Shown: in pieces, positions 25,147-33,942 of the stretch | How the letters are laid out: each line of letters starts with the position of its first letter | How positions within the stretch are numbered: position 1 is the first letter of the stretch | Assembly (NCBI GenBank): GCA_028282685.1 | Contig: JANQHK010000052.1 | Coordinates: 1 to 53,088, forward strand | Reading direction: 5' to 3' | DNA: 53,088 nucleotides | Source: Phycisphaeraceae bacterium | Lineage (GTDB): Bacteria > Planctomycetota > Phycisphaerae > Phycisphaerales > Zrk34 | Made by a program: the position numbers and the translations under genes | Notes under the pieces: generated by a model | The model's input: the letters and a program-made list of their open reading frames with translations, nothing else | Database searches by the model: none | Told to the model about the DNA's origin: nothing

Positions 25147-26331
25147 TTACTGCACGCCCATGATGATTTCCATGGTGAGCTGGTCGAGCTTCTCGTAGGG
25201 CAGCTTGGCCTTGGCAAGCTGGACGCGGTCGAGATCGGCCGCCAGCAGGGCCTTGGCGTTCTTTTTGGTGAACTTCTTCGTCAGCTTTGAAACCGCCGGG
25301 GCCGCGGCGTTGACCTGCTTGACGATCGACTGGATGGCGCGGTCGTTGTTCCAGCGTTCGGCCTTTTCCTTGAGGATCATGTAGGACCGCATGGAGCCGG
25401 CGGCGAAGGACTTGACGTCCGTGTAATCCGAGGTGCGGTAGGCATGCGAATCGAAGTGGCGCGGGCCGTTGTACTTGTTGTCTTCCAGCAGCTTCACCAG
25501 GAAGAAGGCGTGCTTGAGATTCGCCGAGGCGAAACGGAAGTCCTGGTCGTATCGGCCGAACTCCTGGTCGTTGAGGTCGATGTGGAAGAGCTTGCCGGCT
25601 TCGAGGGCGGCGGCGACCTGGTGAACGAAGTTCAATCCCGCCATGTGCTCGTGCGCCACTTCCGGGTTGACGCCGACCATTTCCGGGTGGTCCAGCGTGT
25701 TGATGAAGGCCAGGTAGGAACCGGTGACGGCATTGTAAATGTGGGCGCGCGGTTCGTTGGGCTTGGCTTCCATGGCGAACTTGTAGCCGTAGCCCTGGCT
25801 GATCGAATATTCGCAGAGGAAGTTCATGGCTTCGCGGCTGCGCTTGATCGCTTCGACCGGATCCTTGGCCGCATCGGTTTCGCAACCTTCGCGACCACCC
25901 CAGAAGACGTAAATCCTGGCGCCGAACTCGGCCCCGAGATCCATCGCCCGCATGGTCTTCTGGATCGCATAGGCGCGGATGGCGGCGTTGTTGCTCGTGA
26001 ACGCACCGTCCTTGAAGACCGGATCGGAGAAGAGGTTGGTCGTGGCCATGGGGACTTTCAGGCCGTTGTCACGCAGGGCCTTGCGGAAGTCTTTCTTGAT
26101 GGCGGCGGCTTCTTCGGCCGTGGCGTCGATGGGGATCAGGTCGTTATCGTGAAAGTTTACGCCGTACGCGCCGACGGAGCCGACGATATCGGCGATTTTC
26201 CATGGCGGGATGCGCTCGCGCGTCGGGCCGCCGAACGGATCGGCGCCGGGATTGCCGACGGTCCACAGACCGAAGGTGAACTTCATTTTGGGATCGGGCT
26301 CGTAGCCGGAACGAGACTTGCGCTTGGCCAT
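25147..26331 (-). CDS. xylA: xylose isomerase (class I, actinobacterial type)
   Basis: 394 residues, the length of class I enzymes. It interconverts D-xylose and D-xylulose (and D-glucose and D-fructose) with two divalent metals. The catalytic His is in GVNFHDNDLIP. Metal ligands are the Glu in MEAKPNEPR, a Glu in VNPEVAHEHM, DLNDQEFGRYDQD and the Asp in RHFDSHAYRTSD. ATG 26331 has a GGAG ribosome-binding site. No xylulokinase or pentose transporter is nearby, so it is isolated from a utilisation operon. Confidence 0.96.
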   Translation of the reverse strand: MAKRKSRSGYEPDPKMKFTFGLWTVGNPGADPFGGPTRERIPPWKIADIVGSVGAYGVNFHDNDLIPIDATAEEAAAIKKDFRKALRDNGLKVPMATTNLFSDPVFKDGAFTSNNAAIRAYAIQKTMRAMDLGAEFGARIYVFWGGREGCETDAAKDPVEAIKRSREAMNFLCEYSISQGYGYKFAMEAKPNEPRAHIYNAVTGSYLAFINTLDHPEMVGVNPEVAHEHMAGLNFVHQVAAALEAGKLFHIDLNDQEFGRYDQDFRFASANLKHAFFLVKLLEDNKYNGPRHFDSHAYRTSDYTDVKSFAAGSMRSYMILKEKAERWNNDRAIQSIVKQVNAAAPAVSKLTKKFTKKNAKALLAADLDRVQLAKAKLPYEKLDQLTMEIIMGVQ

Positions 26332-26397
26332 GTCTACTCCTTGTGGTCTGACCGGACGGGCCGGTGGAATGAACAACGCAATCTATCGGGTCTTTGA

Positions 26398-27069
26398 TTA
26401 TCCGCCGCCGAGGCGATCTTGCAAGCAGCGGGCGAAGCGATCGCGAACGGTGTCCATCGTCGGGCAGACCGCCCCGAGCAGGTGGGCGATGCTGGTGACC
26501 GGACGGCCGTGCAATCCGCAGGGCACGATCAAGTCGAAGTGCTCCAGATCGGGATCGACATTCAGCGCGATCCCGTGCAGGGAGACCCAACGCTGCACGC
26601 GGACACCGATCGCGGCAATTTTGGCCAGTCGGCCGGTTGCACTTTCCACCCAGACCCCCGGAGCGGAGCAGTCGAGCCGCCCTTCGATGCCGAATTCGGC
26701 CAGCGTGTCGATCAGGGATCGTTCCAGCAGGCGGACGTAGCTGCGCAGGTTCAGCTTGTAATCGTTGAGCCGGAGGATCGGGTAGGCGACCATCTGCCCC
26801 GGTCCGTGGTAGGTGATGTCCCCGCCGCGATTCGTCGGACAGACCGCCACGCCGAGTTCGGCCAACCGTTGCCCGGAAGCAATGAGATGATCGGCCGCGC
26901 CCTTTCGCCGGGTGATCGTGATCACCGATTCGTGCTCCACCAACAACAGCGTGGAGGGGCTCCGACCGCCAAGCACGGCGGCGTGCACGCGGCGCTGCTC
27001 GTCCCATGCCTGCTCGTAAGCCATGCGACCGAGATCGACGACGTGGATGGAGGTGGCTTGATCGCTCAT
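26398..27069 (-). CDS. lipB: octanoyl-[ACP]:protein N-octanoyltransferase
   Basis: 223 residues. It transfers octanoate from acyl carrier protein to lipoyl domains, the first step in lipoate synthesis. The family motif is RGGDITYHGPGQMVAYPI. The Cys-Lys dyad would be the Cys of DLIVPCGL and the Lys of GRLAKIAAIGVRV. WVSLHGIALNVDPDL is also conserved. ATG 27069 is chosen because homology starts there; the frame is open further upstream. It is divergent from lpxA with 47 bp between. lipA is not in the window. Confidence 0.95.
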   Translation of the reverse strand: MSDQATSIHVVDLGRMAYEQAWDEQRRVHAAVLGGRSPSTLLLVEHESVITITRRKGAADHLIASGQRLAELGVAVCPTNRGGDITYHGPGQMVAYPILRLNDYKLNLRSYVRLLERSLIDTLAEFGIEGRLDCSAPGVWVESATGRLAKIAAIGVRVQRWVSLHGIALNVDPDLEHFDLIVPCGLHGRPVTSIAHLLGAVCPTMDTVRDRFARCLQDRLGGG

Positions 27070-27080
27070 GAGAAAACACG

Positions 27081-27110
27081 TTGGCGGGTTCGCCGCAGTC
27101 CGTCTATCAT
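27081..27110 (+). promoter_or_regulatory. candidate promoter for lpxA (leaderless)
   Basis: TTGGCG (27081-27086), 18-bp spacer, TATCAT (27105-27110). The -10 ends 6 nt before ATG 27117, so transcription would start at or beside the start codon. Confidence 0.5.
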
Positions 27111-27116
27111 AGCCGC

Positions 27117-27920
27117 ATGGCAGAGATTCATCCCACGGCCATCGTCGACGCCCAGGCGGAGTTGGCCAACGATGTGGTGGTTGGGCCATGGTGCCTGATC
27201 GAAGGGCCGGTGAAGTTGGGGCCGGGCTGCCGCCTGCTGCACCGCGTCACGCTCAAAGGCCCGTTGCGCATCGGTGAGAGCAACCTGTTTTATCCCAACG
27301 TCTGCCTGGGCTTCTCCGGGCAGGATTTGAAATACGATCACGACAAACCGGGCGCGGGAATCGCCATCGGTTCGGGCAACATCTTTCGGGAAGGCGTGAC
27401 CGTTCACCGCGCCACGCTGGACAGGCCCACCCGCGTGGGCGATCGCAACTACTTCATGGTCGACAGCCACCTCGGCCACGATGTGCAAGTGGGCAGCGAC
27501 TGCATGCTCGTCAACGGAGTGATGGTGGGAGGACACTGCGAAATCGCAGACCGGGTGATCCTCGGCGGCAATGCCACCGTCCACCAGCACGTGCGAATCG
27601 GGCGGCTGACGATGATCAGCGGGCTGTCCGGCCTGACGCAGGATGTCCCGCCGTTCATGACGTCCTATCGCACGCGGACCATCGAGTCGCTGAACATCAT
27701 CGGCCTTCGGCGCGCCGGCTTACGCGATCACATCGCTCCGTTGAAGAAGGCCTTCGGCATTCTCTTTCATACGAAGCTGGCCATGCCGAACGCCGTGGAA
27801 CGGATTCGCACCGAATGCGGCGACGATCCGTTGTGCATGGAGTTGGCCGATTTCGTCACCGCCAGCAAGCGCGGCATCACGCGCTATCATGCCTGGCGCG
27901 GCGACGGAACCAACGAATAA
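27117..27920 (+). CDS. lpxA: acyl-[ACP]-UDP-N-acetylglucosamine O-acyltransferase
   Basis: 267 residues. It adds a 3-hydroxyacyl chain to UDP-GlcNAc, the first committed step of lipid A synthesis. The left-handed beta-helix is shown by hexapeptide repeats (IHPTAIVDAQAELANDVVVGP, IGSGNIFREGVTVHRAT). The catalytic His is the second His of SHLGHDVQVG. The C-terminal helical part contains TIESLNIIGLRRAGL. It implies an LPS-type outer membrane. The other lpx genes are not in the window. Confidence 0.94.
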   Translation: MAEIHPTAIVDAQAELANDVVVGPWCLIEGPVKLGPGCRLLHRVTLKGPLRIGESNLFYPNVCLGFSGQDLKYDHDKPGAGIAIGSGNIFREGVTVHRATLDRPTRVGDRNYFMVDSHLGHDVQVGSDCMLVNGVMVGGHCEIADRVILGGNATVHQHVRIGRLTMISGLSGLTQDVPPFMTSYRTRTIESLNIIGLRRAGLRDHIAPLKKAFGILFHTKLAMPNAVERIRTECGDDPLCMELADFVTASKRGITRYHAWRGDGTNE

Positions 27921-27943
27921 CCGACCTGATGTTGGAGACATGG

Positions 27944-28825
27944 ATGTCGATGCAACTGTGTGTTTTGGGCAGCGGTTCGTCGGGGAACGGTTCGCTGCTG
28001 CGGCTGAACGGCGGATCGCTGCTGATCGATGCGGGGTTCGGCCCGCGCACGCTAACCGGACGCATGGGCGAGATGGGTGCGGCATGGGAGGAAATCGGCG
28101 CGATCCTGATCACCCACGCCGACCGCGATCACCTCAGTCCCAACCTCTTCCGCACCCTGATCAAACGGCGCATTCGCCTGTTCGCCCACCGGCGCCATCA
28201 GCGCGATGTGTACCAGGTGTTTCGCAACGGCGCCGTCGGTTCCGACGCGCGTCTGCTGCACGAAGCCGGGCTGTTGGAATGGTTCGACGATCGGCCGTTT
28301 CGTCTTCCGCTGAATGGCCGCGGGGACGATCCGCTGATTCGTCCGATCCATCTGACACACGACGCCAGCGGCGCCACGGGCTTTCGCATCGAGACCGACC
28401 GCCACGCGCTGGGCTTCGCCACCGACCTGGGGCGCGTTCCACCGGCATTGATCGACCACCTGGCCGATGCGCACATCGTCGCACTGGAATCCAATTACGA
28501 CCCGGCGATGCAAATCGCATCGCAACGCCCGGCGATGCTCAAGCGGCGGATCATGAACGGCCGCGGGCACCTGTCCAACATCGAGGCACGCAACGCGCTA
28601 CGCGAAGTGTTTCAGCGTTCGGCCGCTCCTCCAAGCCACGTGGTGCTGTTGCACCTGTCGCGTCAGTGCAACGATCCGCGGATGGTGCTCGATGCGTTCG
28701 GTTGCGAGCCGGCCATCCGCCAGCGCCTGACACTCACCAGCCAGTCTCAACCGACCCCCTGGCTGGGTCCGGATGGTGCTGCCCCCGATCAGCGATCCGG
28801 CGAGCAATTGCGCATGTTTGCGTAA
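27944..28825 (+). CDS. metallo-beta-lactamase-fold hydrolase (WalJ/YycJ-like)
   Basis: 293 residues. The N-terminal CVLGSGSSGNGSLLR and the metal motif THADRDH (H58, D60, D62, H63) resemble the YycJ/WalJ subfamily of MBL exonuclease-like proteins. Further conserved pieces are RPIHLTHDASGATGFRI, ALGFATDLG and ALESNYDP. The ATG at 27944 has GGAG 6 nt upstream; ATG 27929 and ATG 27950 are alternatives. WalJ proteins are proposed 5'-3' exonucleases linked to replication or repair. It follows lpxA by 23 nt. Confidence 0.88.
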   Translation: MSMQLCVLGSGSSGNGSLLRLNGGSLLIDAGFGPRTLTGRMGEMGAAWEEIGAILITHADRDHLSPNLFRTLIKRRIRLFAHRRHQRDVYQVFRNGAVGSDARLLHEAGLLEWFDDRPFRLPLNGRGDDPLIRPIHLTHDASGATGFRIETDRHALGFATDLGRVPPALIDHLADAHIVALESNYDPAMQIASQRPAMLKRRIMNGRGHLSNIEARNALREVFQRSAAPPSHVVLLHLSRQCNDPRMVLDAFGCEPAIRQRLTLTSQSQPTPWLGPDGAAPDQRSGEQLRMFA

Positions 28826-28852
28826 ACCAACACGCACCATCGCCGGGGCCGC

Positions 28853-28858
28853 TATGAT
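28853..28858 (+). promoter_or_regulatory. -10-like TATGAT before the 28868 gene
   Basis: TATGAT ends 9 nt before ATG 28868, but abuts ATG 28859, which would then lie upstream of the transcript start. This favours 28868 as the true start. No clear -35. Confidence 0.4.
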
Positions 28859-28867
28859 ATGGCCACG

Positions 28868-30898
28868 ATGTCGCAGTCACTGACGCAACTGATTCGCCGG
28901 ATCGTCGGCGCCCAAGGCGAAGCGGGCCTGGCCGAACTCGATGTGGCCGGGCAGTTCGATCCGCAAGCCGCGGGTGACGCTATGGCGCGTTCACTCAACG
29001 CGGCTTTTCTCCTTGCGCTAGGGAATCTGGACGAACGGGCGGAGACATGGCTGGCTGAAAAGTGCAGCGACTCCAACCACGGGGCAGTCGCGCGGTTCTA
29101 TCACGATGCGGTCCGTCTGATCCGCGCGGAAATCGAACAGCGCAGCGATGAAGATTCCCATTTTCGTAACGACCTTCAACGTGCCGCATCCGACGGCTCG
29201 ATATGGGCGGCAACGTTTCCCGAAGGTTTGTGGTGCTTGGAAAATCCAGCCGAACGGGCGGCTGAGTTGCGGCAGCGTCGCGGGGTGAGTATTTCGCAAT
29301 TGAATCCCGAACCGCTGATCGCCCCGGGCCGGCAAATCCTGTTCACGTCGAACGTGCTTCTGACCGTGCCCCCCGACTCGCAGGATATCAACGCCCTGCC
29401 GCTCAGCAACGATCTGAAGAACGCCGTGCGCAAGGCGGCCGAGGAACCGCAGCTTTACTGGTACGATCACCCGATCCCCATCGGTATTGATGCGGAACAG
29501 AACGAAGTGATCTACGGGCTGCGCGGCTTGAATGAATCCATTGCTTTTGAGAAGCAGCGCGGCAACGCCGATCCCGATGATCGGATCACGGTGCTGCTTT
29601 CGGTATCGGTAACCCATCGCGGCTTGCAGCACCTGGCGGTGGATTACCTGAGGCAGACGCTGGCGGAAGTCGAGCCGTTTGAACATCTGCGCGTGTACGT
29701 GATCACCGAAGAGGCCGCGGATCAACTGGTCGATCGCGTGCTGGCTCCGGCTGCGGAACGGCTGGGGCTGAACGATGTCGGCGAACTGCTGCACCGCGTG
29801 ATCGGAGTCGATGGGGCATACGGTCGGCATTACAGCTTCCTCAAGGCGATCGCGGCGCTGTGGGCCGTGACGATCGATCCGAAGATCAAAGCCACATTCA
29901 AAATCGATCTCGACCAGGTGTTCCCGCAGAAGGAACTGGTCGAACAGGCGGGCGGTTCGGCGTTTGAACTTTTTTCCACGCCGCTTTGGGGCGCGCAAGG
30001 CATCGACCGCGATGGCGAGCCAATCGAGCTGGGCATGATCGCCGGGGCGTTGGTGAACGAATCGGATATCGGTCGCGGCCTGTTCACGCCGGACGTCACG
30101 CCGCCCCGGACGATTCCCCCCGGTGAAGCGTCGGTGTTCTACACGCGGATCACCATGGCGTTGTCAACCGAGGCGGAGATGATGTGCCGCTACGACGCAT
30201 CCGACCTTGACGGCCGAACCTCGGCATTGCAGCGCATTCATGTGACCGGCGGAACCAACGGCATCCTCATCGCATCGCTGCGCCGCCATCGACCGTTCAC
30301 GCCGACGTTCATCGGCCGGGCGGAGGACCAGGCGTACCTGCTGTCGGTGTTGTACCGGGGCGAAGGGCCGAAACTGCGCTACGCGCACCGTCCGGGCCTG
30401 ATCATGCGTCACGACAAACACGCCTTCGCCGGCGACGCCATCCATGCGGCGCGCGAGGGACGTTTCGTCGGCGACCTGCTGCGCACGCTCTACTTCTCGT
30501 ATTATGCCCACGTCCTGCCGTGGGGAGCGGATCGCACCAAACGGACGATCGATCCGTTCACGGGCGGATTCGTCTCGCGCATTCCGATCACGCTGGTCAT
30601 GTTGCGACTTTCCCTGGCCTGCGCCGAGCGCTTCGCCACGGACGATACAGACCAACACCGGGAAGCGGCGTGCATGAGCAAGCTGGCAGCCGATCGGCTG
30701 GGCGAGGTATTCGAGCGCACCGAGCAACAGGGCAATCCCATCGCAACGCCGTGGGCCGAAGAACGCCGGGCATGGGATGCGTATTACGATATTCTTGACG
30801 GATGGGAGCGGTGCATCGCACAAGACGAAGACTGGGCGCAGTCATTGGCCCAGGCCACCGGGCAACTCATGCACCCCTGCCGGATCGATTCCGATTGA
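28868..30898 (+). CDS. large uncharacterised protein with GT-A glycosyltransferase-like features
   Basis: 676 residues from ATG 28868 (ATG 28859 adds three residues). The N-terminal 170 residues are helical. The centre has a Rossmann-like start (ITVLLSVSVTHRGLQHLAVDYL, then RVYVITEE) and a candidate GT-A DxD in TFKIDLDQVFP at about residue 347. GRAEDQAYLLS (about 483-493) resembles the acidic ED motif of GT2 enzymes. The C-terminus is helical. No TM or signal peptide. It may be a cytoplasmic glycosyltransferase, perhaps acting on a compatible solute or glycolipid precursor, but the assignment is by motif only. Confidence 0.75.
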   Translation: MSQSLTQLIRRIVGAQGEAGLAELDVAGQFDPQAAGDAMARSLNAAFLLALGNLDERAETWLAEKCSDSNHGAVARFYHDAVRLIRAEIEQRSDEDSHFRNDLQRAASDGSIWAATFPEGLWCLENPAERAAELRQRRGVSISQLNPEPLIAPGRQILFTSNVLLTVPPDSQDINALPLSNDLKNAVRKAAEEPQLYWYDHPIPIGIDAEQNEVIYGLRGLNESIAFEKQRGNADPDDRITVLLSVSVTHRGLQHLAVDYLRQTLAEVEPFEHLRVYVITEEAADQLVDRVLAPAAERLGLNDVGELLHRVIGVDGAYGRHYSFLKAIAALWAVTIDPKIKATFKIDLDQVFPQKELVEQAGGSAFELFSTPLWGAQGIDRDGEPIELGMIAGALVNESDIGRGLFTPDVTPPRTIPPGEASVFYTRITMALSTEAEMMCRYDASDLDGRTSALQRIHVTGGTNGILIASLRRHRPFTPTFIGRAEDQAYLLSVLYRGEGPKLRYAHRPGLIMRHDKHAFAGDAIHAAREGRFVGDLLRTLYFSYYAHVLPWGADRTKRTIDPFTGGFVSRIPITLVMLRLSLACAERFATDDTDQHREAACMSKLAADRLGEVFERTEQQGNPIATPWAEERRAWDAYYDILDGWERCIAQDEDWAQSLAQATGQLMHPCRIDSD

Positions 30899-30904
30899 AT
30901 GTGT

Positions 30905-31168
30905 TTACGGGACAGGCGCTTCGGACGGGCTGGATCGGTTCGCTTGCTCCGTCGCATCCGCCTGCCGCTCCGGTTGCATATCCACGTTCCAATGACGATT
31001 GCGATTCTGCTCGGCCCACCGACCCGATCCGGCCGTATCCGTTGCCGACAGAACGTGAGGCGCGGTGAAGATCGGCTCGATGAGTCGGGTGCGTTCCATG
31101 GGATACATGCAGCCGCTCAAGGTCAGCGGCAAAGCCATCGCAAGGACTGCAATCTTATGGGTCGCCAT
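30905..31168 (-). CDS. small lipoprotein
   Basis: 87 residues. It has a short signal peptide (MATHKIAVLAMALPLTLSGC) with a canonical lipobox LSGC; the mature part is 68 residues, hydrophilic, Arg/Glu/Gln-rich and Pro-ended. The ATG at 31168 gives the right signal length. It is encoded on the strand opposite the 676-residue gene and converges on it. I do not recognise the family, and it has no cysteine beyond the lipidated one. The lipobox and its position after the signal are what support it as real. Confidence 0.55.
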   Translation of the reverse strand: MATHKIAVLAMALPLTLSGCMYPMERTRLIEPIFTAPHVLSATDTAGSGRWAEQNRNRHWNVDMQPERQADATEQANRSSPSEAPVP

Positions 31169-31355
31169 CGTCACGCCCGCGAACAACCCAAGGCGCATCC
31201 GGTTCCCGAGGGTTCATCCGCCGATCCAAGTGGCCAATATAAACGGACGGGACACAATGCATGCGCAAATATTTTTTTCTCTGTTTTCCCCAACCGTTAC
31301 AACCGGACGAATATTGCAGCGGCGCGATGCGCCCGGCCGATAATCGGCTACAAGC

Positions 31356-31883
31356 ATGAAACACCTTCCCGAGCAACTCGGCGACTGGATCGAGCGACAG
31401 GATTTAGGCGGCTGGGCGATGTTGCTGGGCGGGCTGGTCGTGATCGCGCTGGTCTACCTCACGCCGGCCTACCTGATCAACCGATCGTTGGAAACGCAGC
31501 GGGATGTTCTGGCCGAGCAGTGCGAGCAGATCACCCAATGCAGCGAGCGCTACGATCAGTTCGTTCAGGCCTGGCAGGCCAACGATGCCCTGCTGGTGCA
31601 GCGCTGGGCATGGCACCAGTTGCACCTCAAGCCCGTGGGCGCCACACCGCTGGACGACCGCCTGCCCTCCGAACCGGGCGCGGCGCTGACGCCGATCGAA
31701 CTGGTCGGCGCCGATTCGCAGCTATCGATCGATTCCCCGGCCACCGTGGCGGAACTGCCGGACACGCGATTGATCCGCCTGACGACCGGTCGCCAGCGTT
31801 ACGGGCTGCTGGGTCTGGGCGGCGGCTTGTGCGTGGCGGGCTTGCTGATGTCCCTGCGCCCCGGGCGTAACACATCTGAGTAA
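31356..31883 (+). CDS. two-TM membrane protein of unknown function
   Basis: 175 residues. TM1 is about residues 20-42 (WAMLLGGLVVIALVYL), TM2 about 149-167 near the C-terminus. The intervening 105 residues face outside the cytoplasm or within it depending on topology, with a Glu/Gln-rich helix (ETQRDVLAEQCEQITQ) and Pro/Asp-rich loop. GC content and codon use are typical of the chromosome. Not a family I can name. It abuts the AT-rich restriction-modification island, so its 3' end marks the insertion boundary. Confidence 0.75.
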   Translation: MKHLPEQLGDWIERQDLGGWAMLLGGLVVIALVYLTPAYLINRSLETQRDVLAEQCEQITQCSERYDQFVQAWQANDALLVQRWAWHQLHLKPVGATPLDDRLPSEPGAALTPIELVGADSQLSIDSPATVAELPDTRLIRLTTGRQRYGLLGLGGGLCVAGLLMSLRPGRNTSE

Positions 31884-31910
31884 TTGCCAATTAAAGACAT
31901 GCGAAATGAC

Positions 31911-31938
31911 TTTTCAGACGTAATAAATTGCGTATACT
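31911..31938 (+). promoter_or_regulatory. candidate promoter for the restriction-modification operon
   Basis: TTTTCA (31911-31916), 16-bp spacer, TATACT (31933-31938), in the AT-rich leader of the methyltransferase gene. Sequence before the methylase holds no control-protein gene. Confidence 0.5.
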
Positions 31939-31983
31939 ATATTTATTGTTCGCAGGCAAGTTAGGCAATGGAGTGCATTAGCT

Positions 31984-33150
31984 ATGACAGTTATTCCCCC
32001 ATCATTAGCGCAATCAACGCTATGGGACAACACATCTTCTAACCATTGCCCAGACGAAAATCCGAAATACTTACAAGAACAGCTAATCACATATATTGGC
32101 AATAAGCGATCTCTATTGCCATTGGTTCACGACGCTCTTGTTCATGTCACAAAAAGACTAAATCGTCACTCATTAACGATATTTGATGGCTTTGCCGGCT
32201 CTGGGATAGTATCACGCTACTTTAAGCAATATTCAACTTATTTAATTTCTAATGACTTTGAAAAGTACGCAGAGGTCATTGGGCAATGTTACCTAACGAA
32301 TATTTCAGAAATTGACATGTCAGCCCTGAGGGATTCGCACGAATACCTTCAAGCAAATGTCCACAATAACAATTTACCAGAAGGAATAATACGCCGCCTT
32401 TACTCTCCTGAAGATGACAAGAACATAAAATCGGGCGAACGCGTATTCTATACTAACTATAACGCAACTACTCTCGATAACTACCGCAGACTTATAGACA
32501 ACATACCGTATGATCACAGAATATTTTTCCTAGCACCCCTGATGTCCCAAGCATCTGTCCACGCAAACACATCCGGTGTGTTTAAGGGTTTTTACAAAAA
32601 CTCTAAAACCGGCATCGGTCAGTTTGGCGGCAATGGACGCAACGCCTTAACCCGTATTATGCAAGACATCAATCTTCCCTTCCCCGTGTTTAGTAATTAT
32701 GAATGCCAATGGGAGGCGCATTGCAGTGACACAAACACTCTTACACGAAACCTTCGAGACCTAGATATTGCATATTACGACCCCCCATATAATCAACATC
32801 CATACGGGTCAAACTATTTCATGTTAAACCTATTACTGGAATACCAAGAACCAACTGACGTTAGTAGGGTTTCAGGTATTCCATCTAATTGGCAACGATC
32901 AAGTTACAACAAGCGGAAATACGCCCTGGAAGCCATACAGGATTTATTTGAGCACACAGACGCAAGATTTATTTTACTTTCCTACAACGATGAAGGTTTT
33001 ATTTCGCGAACTGAAATAGAAGATATCATGCGTCATTTTGGTTCTGTAAGCGTTTACGAAACCCCCTATAATACGTTTCGCGGCTCCCGCAACCTAAAGG
33101 ACAGAAAGATAAGTGTTACTGAACACTTATTCCTAGTCGAAAAAAAATAA
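31984..33150 (+). CDS. D12-class (alpha) DNA N6-adenine methyltransferase
   Basis: 388 residues. Motif order marks the D12/alpha class: motif X ITYIGNKRS (35-43), motif I IFDGFAGSG (66-74) for AdoMet binding, a target-recognition segment, then motif IV DPPYNQHPYGSNYF (266-279) for catalysis. It would methylate adenine, most likely in the target of the adjacent endonuclease, protecting host DNA. It is markedly AT-richer than flanking genes (about 40% G+C by eye in the stretch I counted, versus above 60% around it), with tat/aat-rich codons, so it was probably acquired. A GGAG site is 10 nt before the ATG. The endonuclease follows after 17 nt. Confidence 0.93.
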   Translation: MTVIPPSLAQSTLWDNTSSNHCPDENPKYLQEQLITYIGNKRSLLPLVHDALVHVTKRLNRHSLTIFDGFAGSGIVSRYFKQYSTYLISNDFEKYAEVIGQCYLTNISEIDMSALRDSHEYLQANVHNNNLPEGIIRRLYSPEDDKNIKSGERVFYTNYNATTLDNYRRLIDNIPYDHRIFFLAPLMSQASVHANTSGVFKGFYKNSKTGIGQFGGNGRNALTRIMQDINLPFPVFSNYECQWEAHCSDTNTLTRNLRDLDIAYYDPPYNQHPYGSNYFMLNLLLEYQEPTDVSRVSGIPSNWQRSSYNKRKYALEAIQDLFEHTDARFILLSYNDEGFISRTEIEDIMRHFGSVSVYETPYNTFRGSRNLKDRKISVTEHLFLVEKK

Positions 33151-33167
33151 TCCACGGGGCACATCCA

Positions 33168-33881
33168 ATGGCACGAAAACATCAACTGCGTAAGCAAAGA
33201 GCAGGCACAGTAATCAACTTAACCTCTTCTAAGCAAGAAACTCGGCTTGGAAAGGCACTTCACAAAGTCGAAGAAATAATATTAAATGAATTTGACATTA
33301 CATTAAAACATGACAAAACGTGGAAATTAACGGATATAATTAGACGACTTAGGGAAGCCTTTCCAAAGGTTGAATTTCACTGTCATCACAACACATCAAG
33401 TATCAGACCTGACGGCGGCATACTGTCGATCTGTCGCAATAATGACCACGAGTTATACCCAATCTTAATAACTGAAGTAAAAAATCAAGGAACAAACGAC
33501 TTGCGTCTCGAAGAAGGAAAGCCGAAGCAAGCCAAGGGCAATGCGATTGAGCGCCTTGGAAAAAATGTCATTGGTATACGGACGGCAATGCGCTCTGAAG
33601 GTATCGTACCTTTTGTTTGTTTCGGGGACGGATGTGACTTTGCACCTGATTCATCAATACTTGATCGCGTTTCAACCATTGCCATGTTCGGAAACCTGAA
33701 TGCTACGCATTTGAAAGACGTAGGACCACATAATTATTTCGACAGAGGAAGCTTTTATTTCAGACATCAGCCCTGGACCGAAGAAGAGATGATTGAAGTT
33801 ATGTCTGAAATTGCTCGACGCAGCATATACTACTATTTCTCAAAGTACGGAAAAGACGCCTTCATCAAAGTCGCTGATTAA
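33168..33881 (+). CDS. EcoRI-family type II restriction endonuclease
   Basis: 237 residues. It has the EcoRI catalytic set: IRPDGGIL with Asp82, ITEVKNQG with Glu103 and Lys105 (EcoRI D91, E111, K113), and GNAIERLGKN (124-133), matching EcoRI GNAIERSHKN, which holds the base-contacting Asn, Ala and Arg. The same contacts predict cleavage at GAATTC. At least four GAATTC sites are in this window (6883, 26692, 36527, 41012), so the host must be protected. It is shorter than EcoRI (277). AT-rich like its partner. No C-protein is seen. Confidence 0.93.
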   Translation: MARKHQLRKQRAGTVINLTSSKQETRLGKALHKVEEIILNEFDITLKHDKTWKLTDIIRRLREAFPKVEFHCHHNTSSIRPDGGILSICRNNDHELYPILITEVKNQGTNDLRLEEGKPKQAKGNAIERLGKNVIGIRTAMRSEGIVPFVCFGDGCDFAPDSSILDRVSTIAMFGNLNATHLKDVGPHNYFDRGSFYFRHQPWTEEEMIEVMSEIARRSIYYYFSKYGKDAFIKVAD

Positions 33882-33929
33882 CCGCTATTGAATTGATCTC
33901 ACTGTATAGCGACGCTGGCCGGGTCGTGA

Positions 33930-33935
33930 TACACT
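33930..33935 (+). promoter_or_regulatory. -10-like TACACT before dprA
   Basis: TACACT ends 7 nt before ATG 33943, with no ribosome-binding site between, as in the leaderless pattern seen at other genes. No clear -35. Confidence 0.35.
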
Positions 33936-33942
33936 GATCCGC

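Noticed and set aside
31884-31983. Control (C) protein gene for the restriction-modification pair
   Set aside because: The 100 nt between the two-TM gene and the methylase hold no helix-turn-helix frame; only a promoter candidate is visible.
31884-33942. Transposon or integrase ends flanking the restriction-modification island
   Set aside because: Short AATTG-like matches occur on both sides, but they are too short in AT-rich sequence to count as a target duplication, and no transposase or integrase is present.
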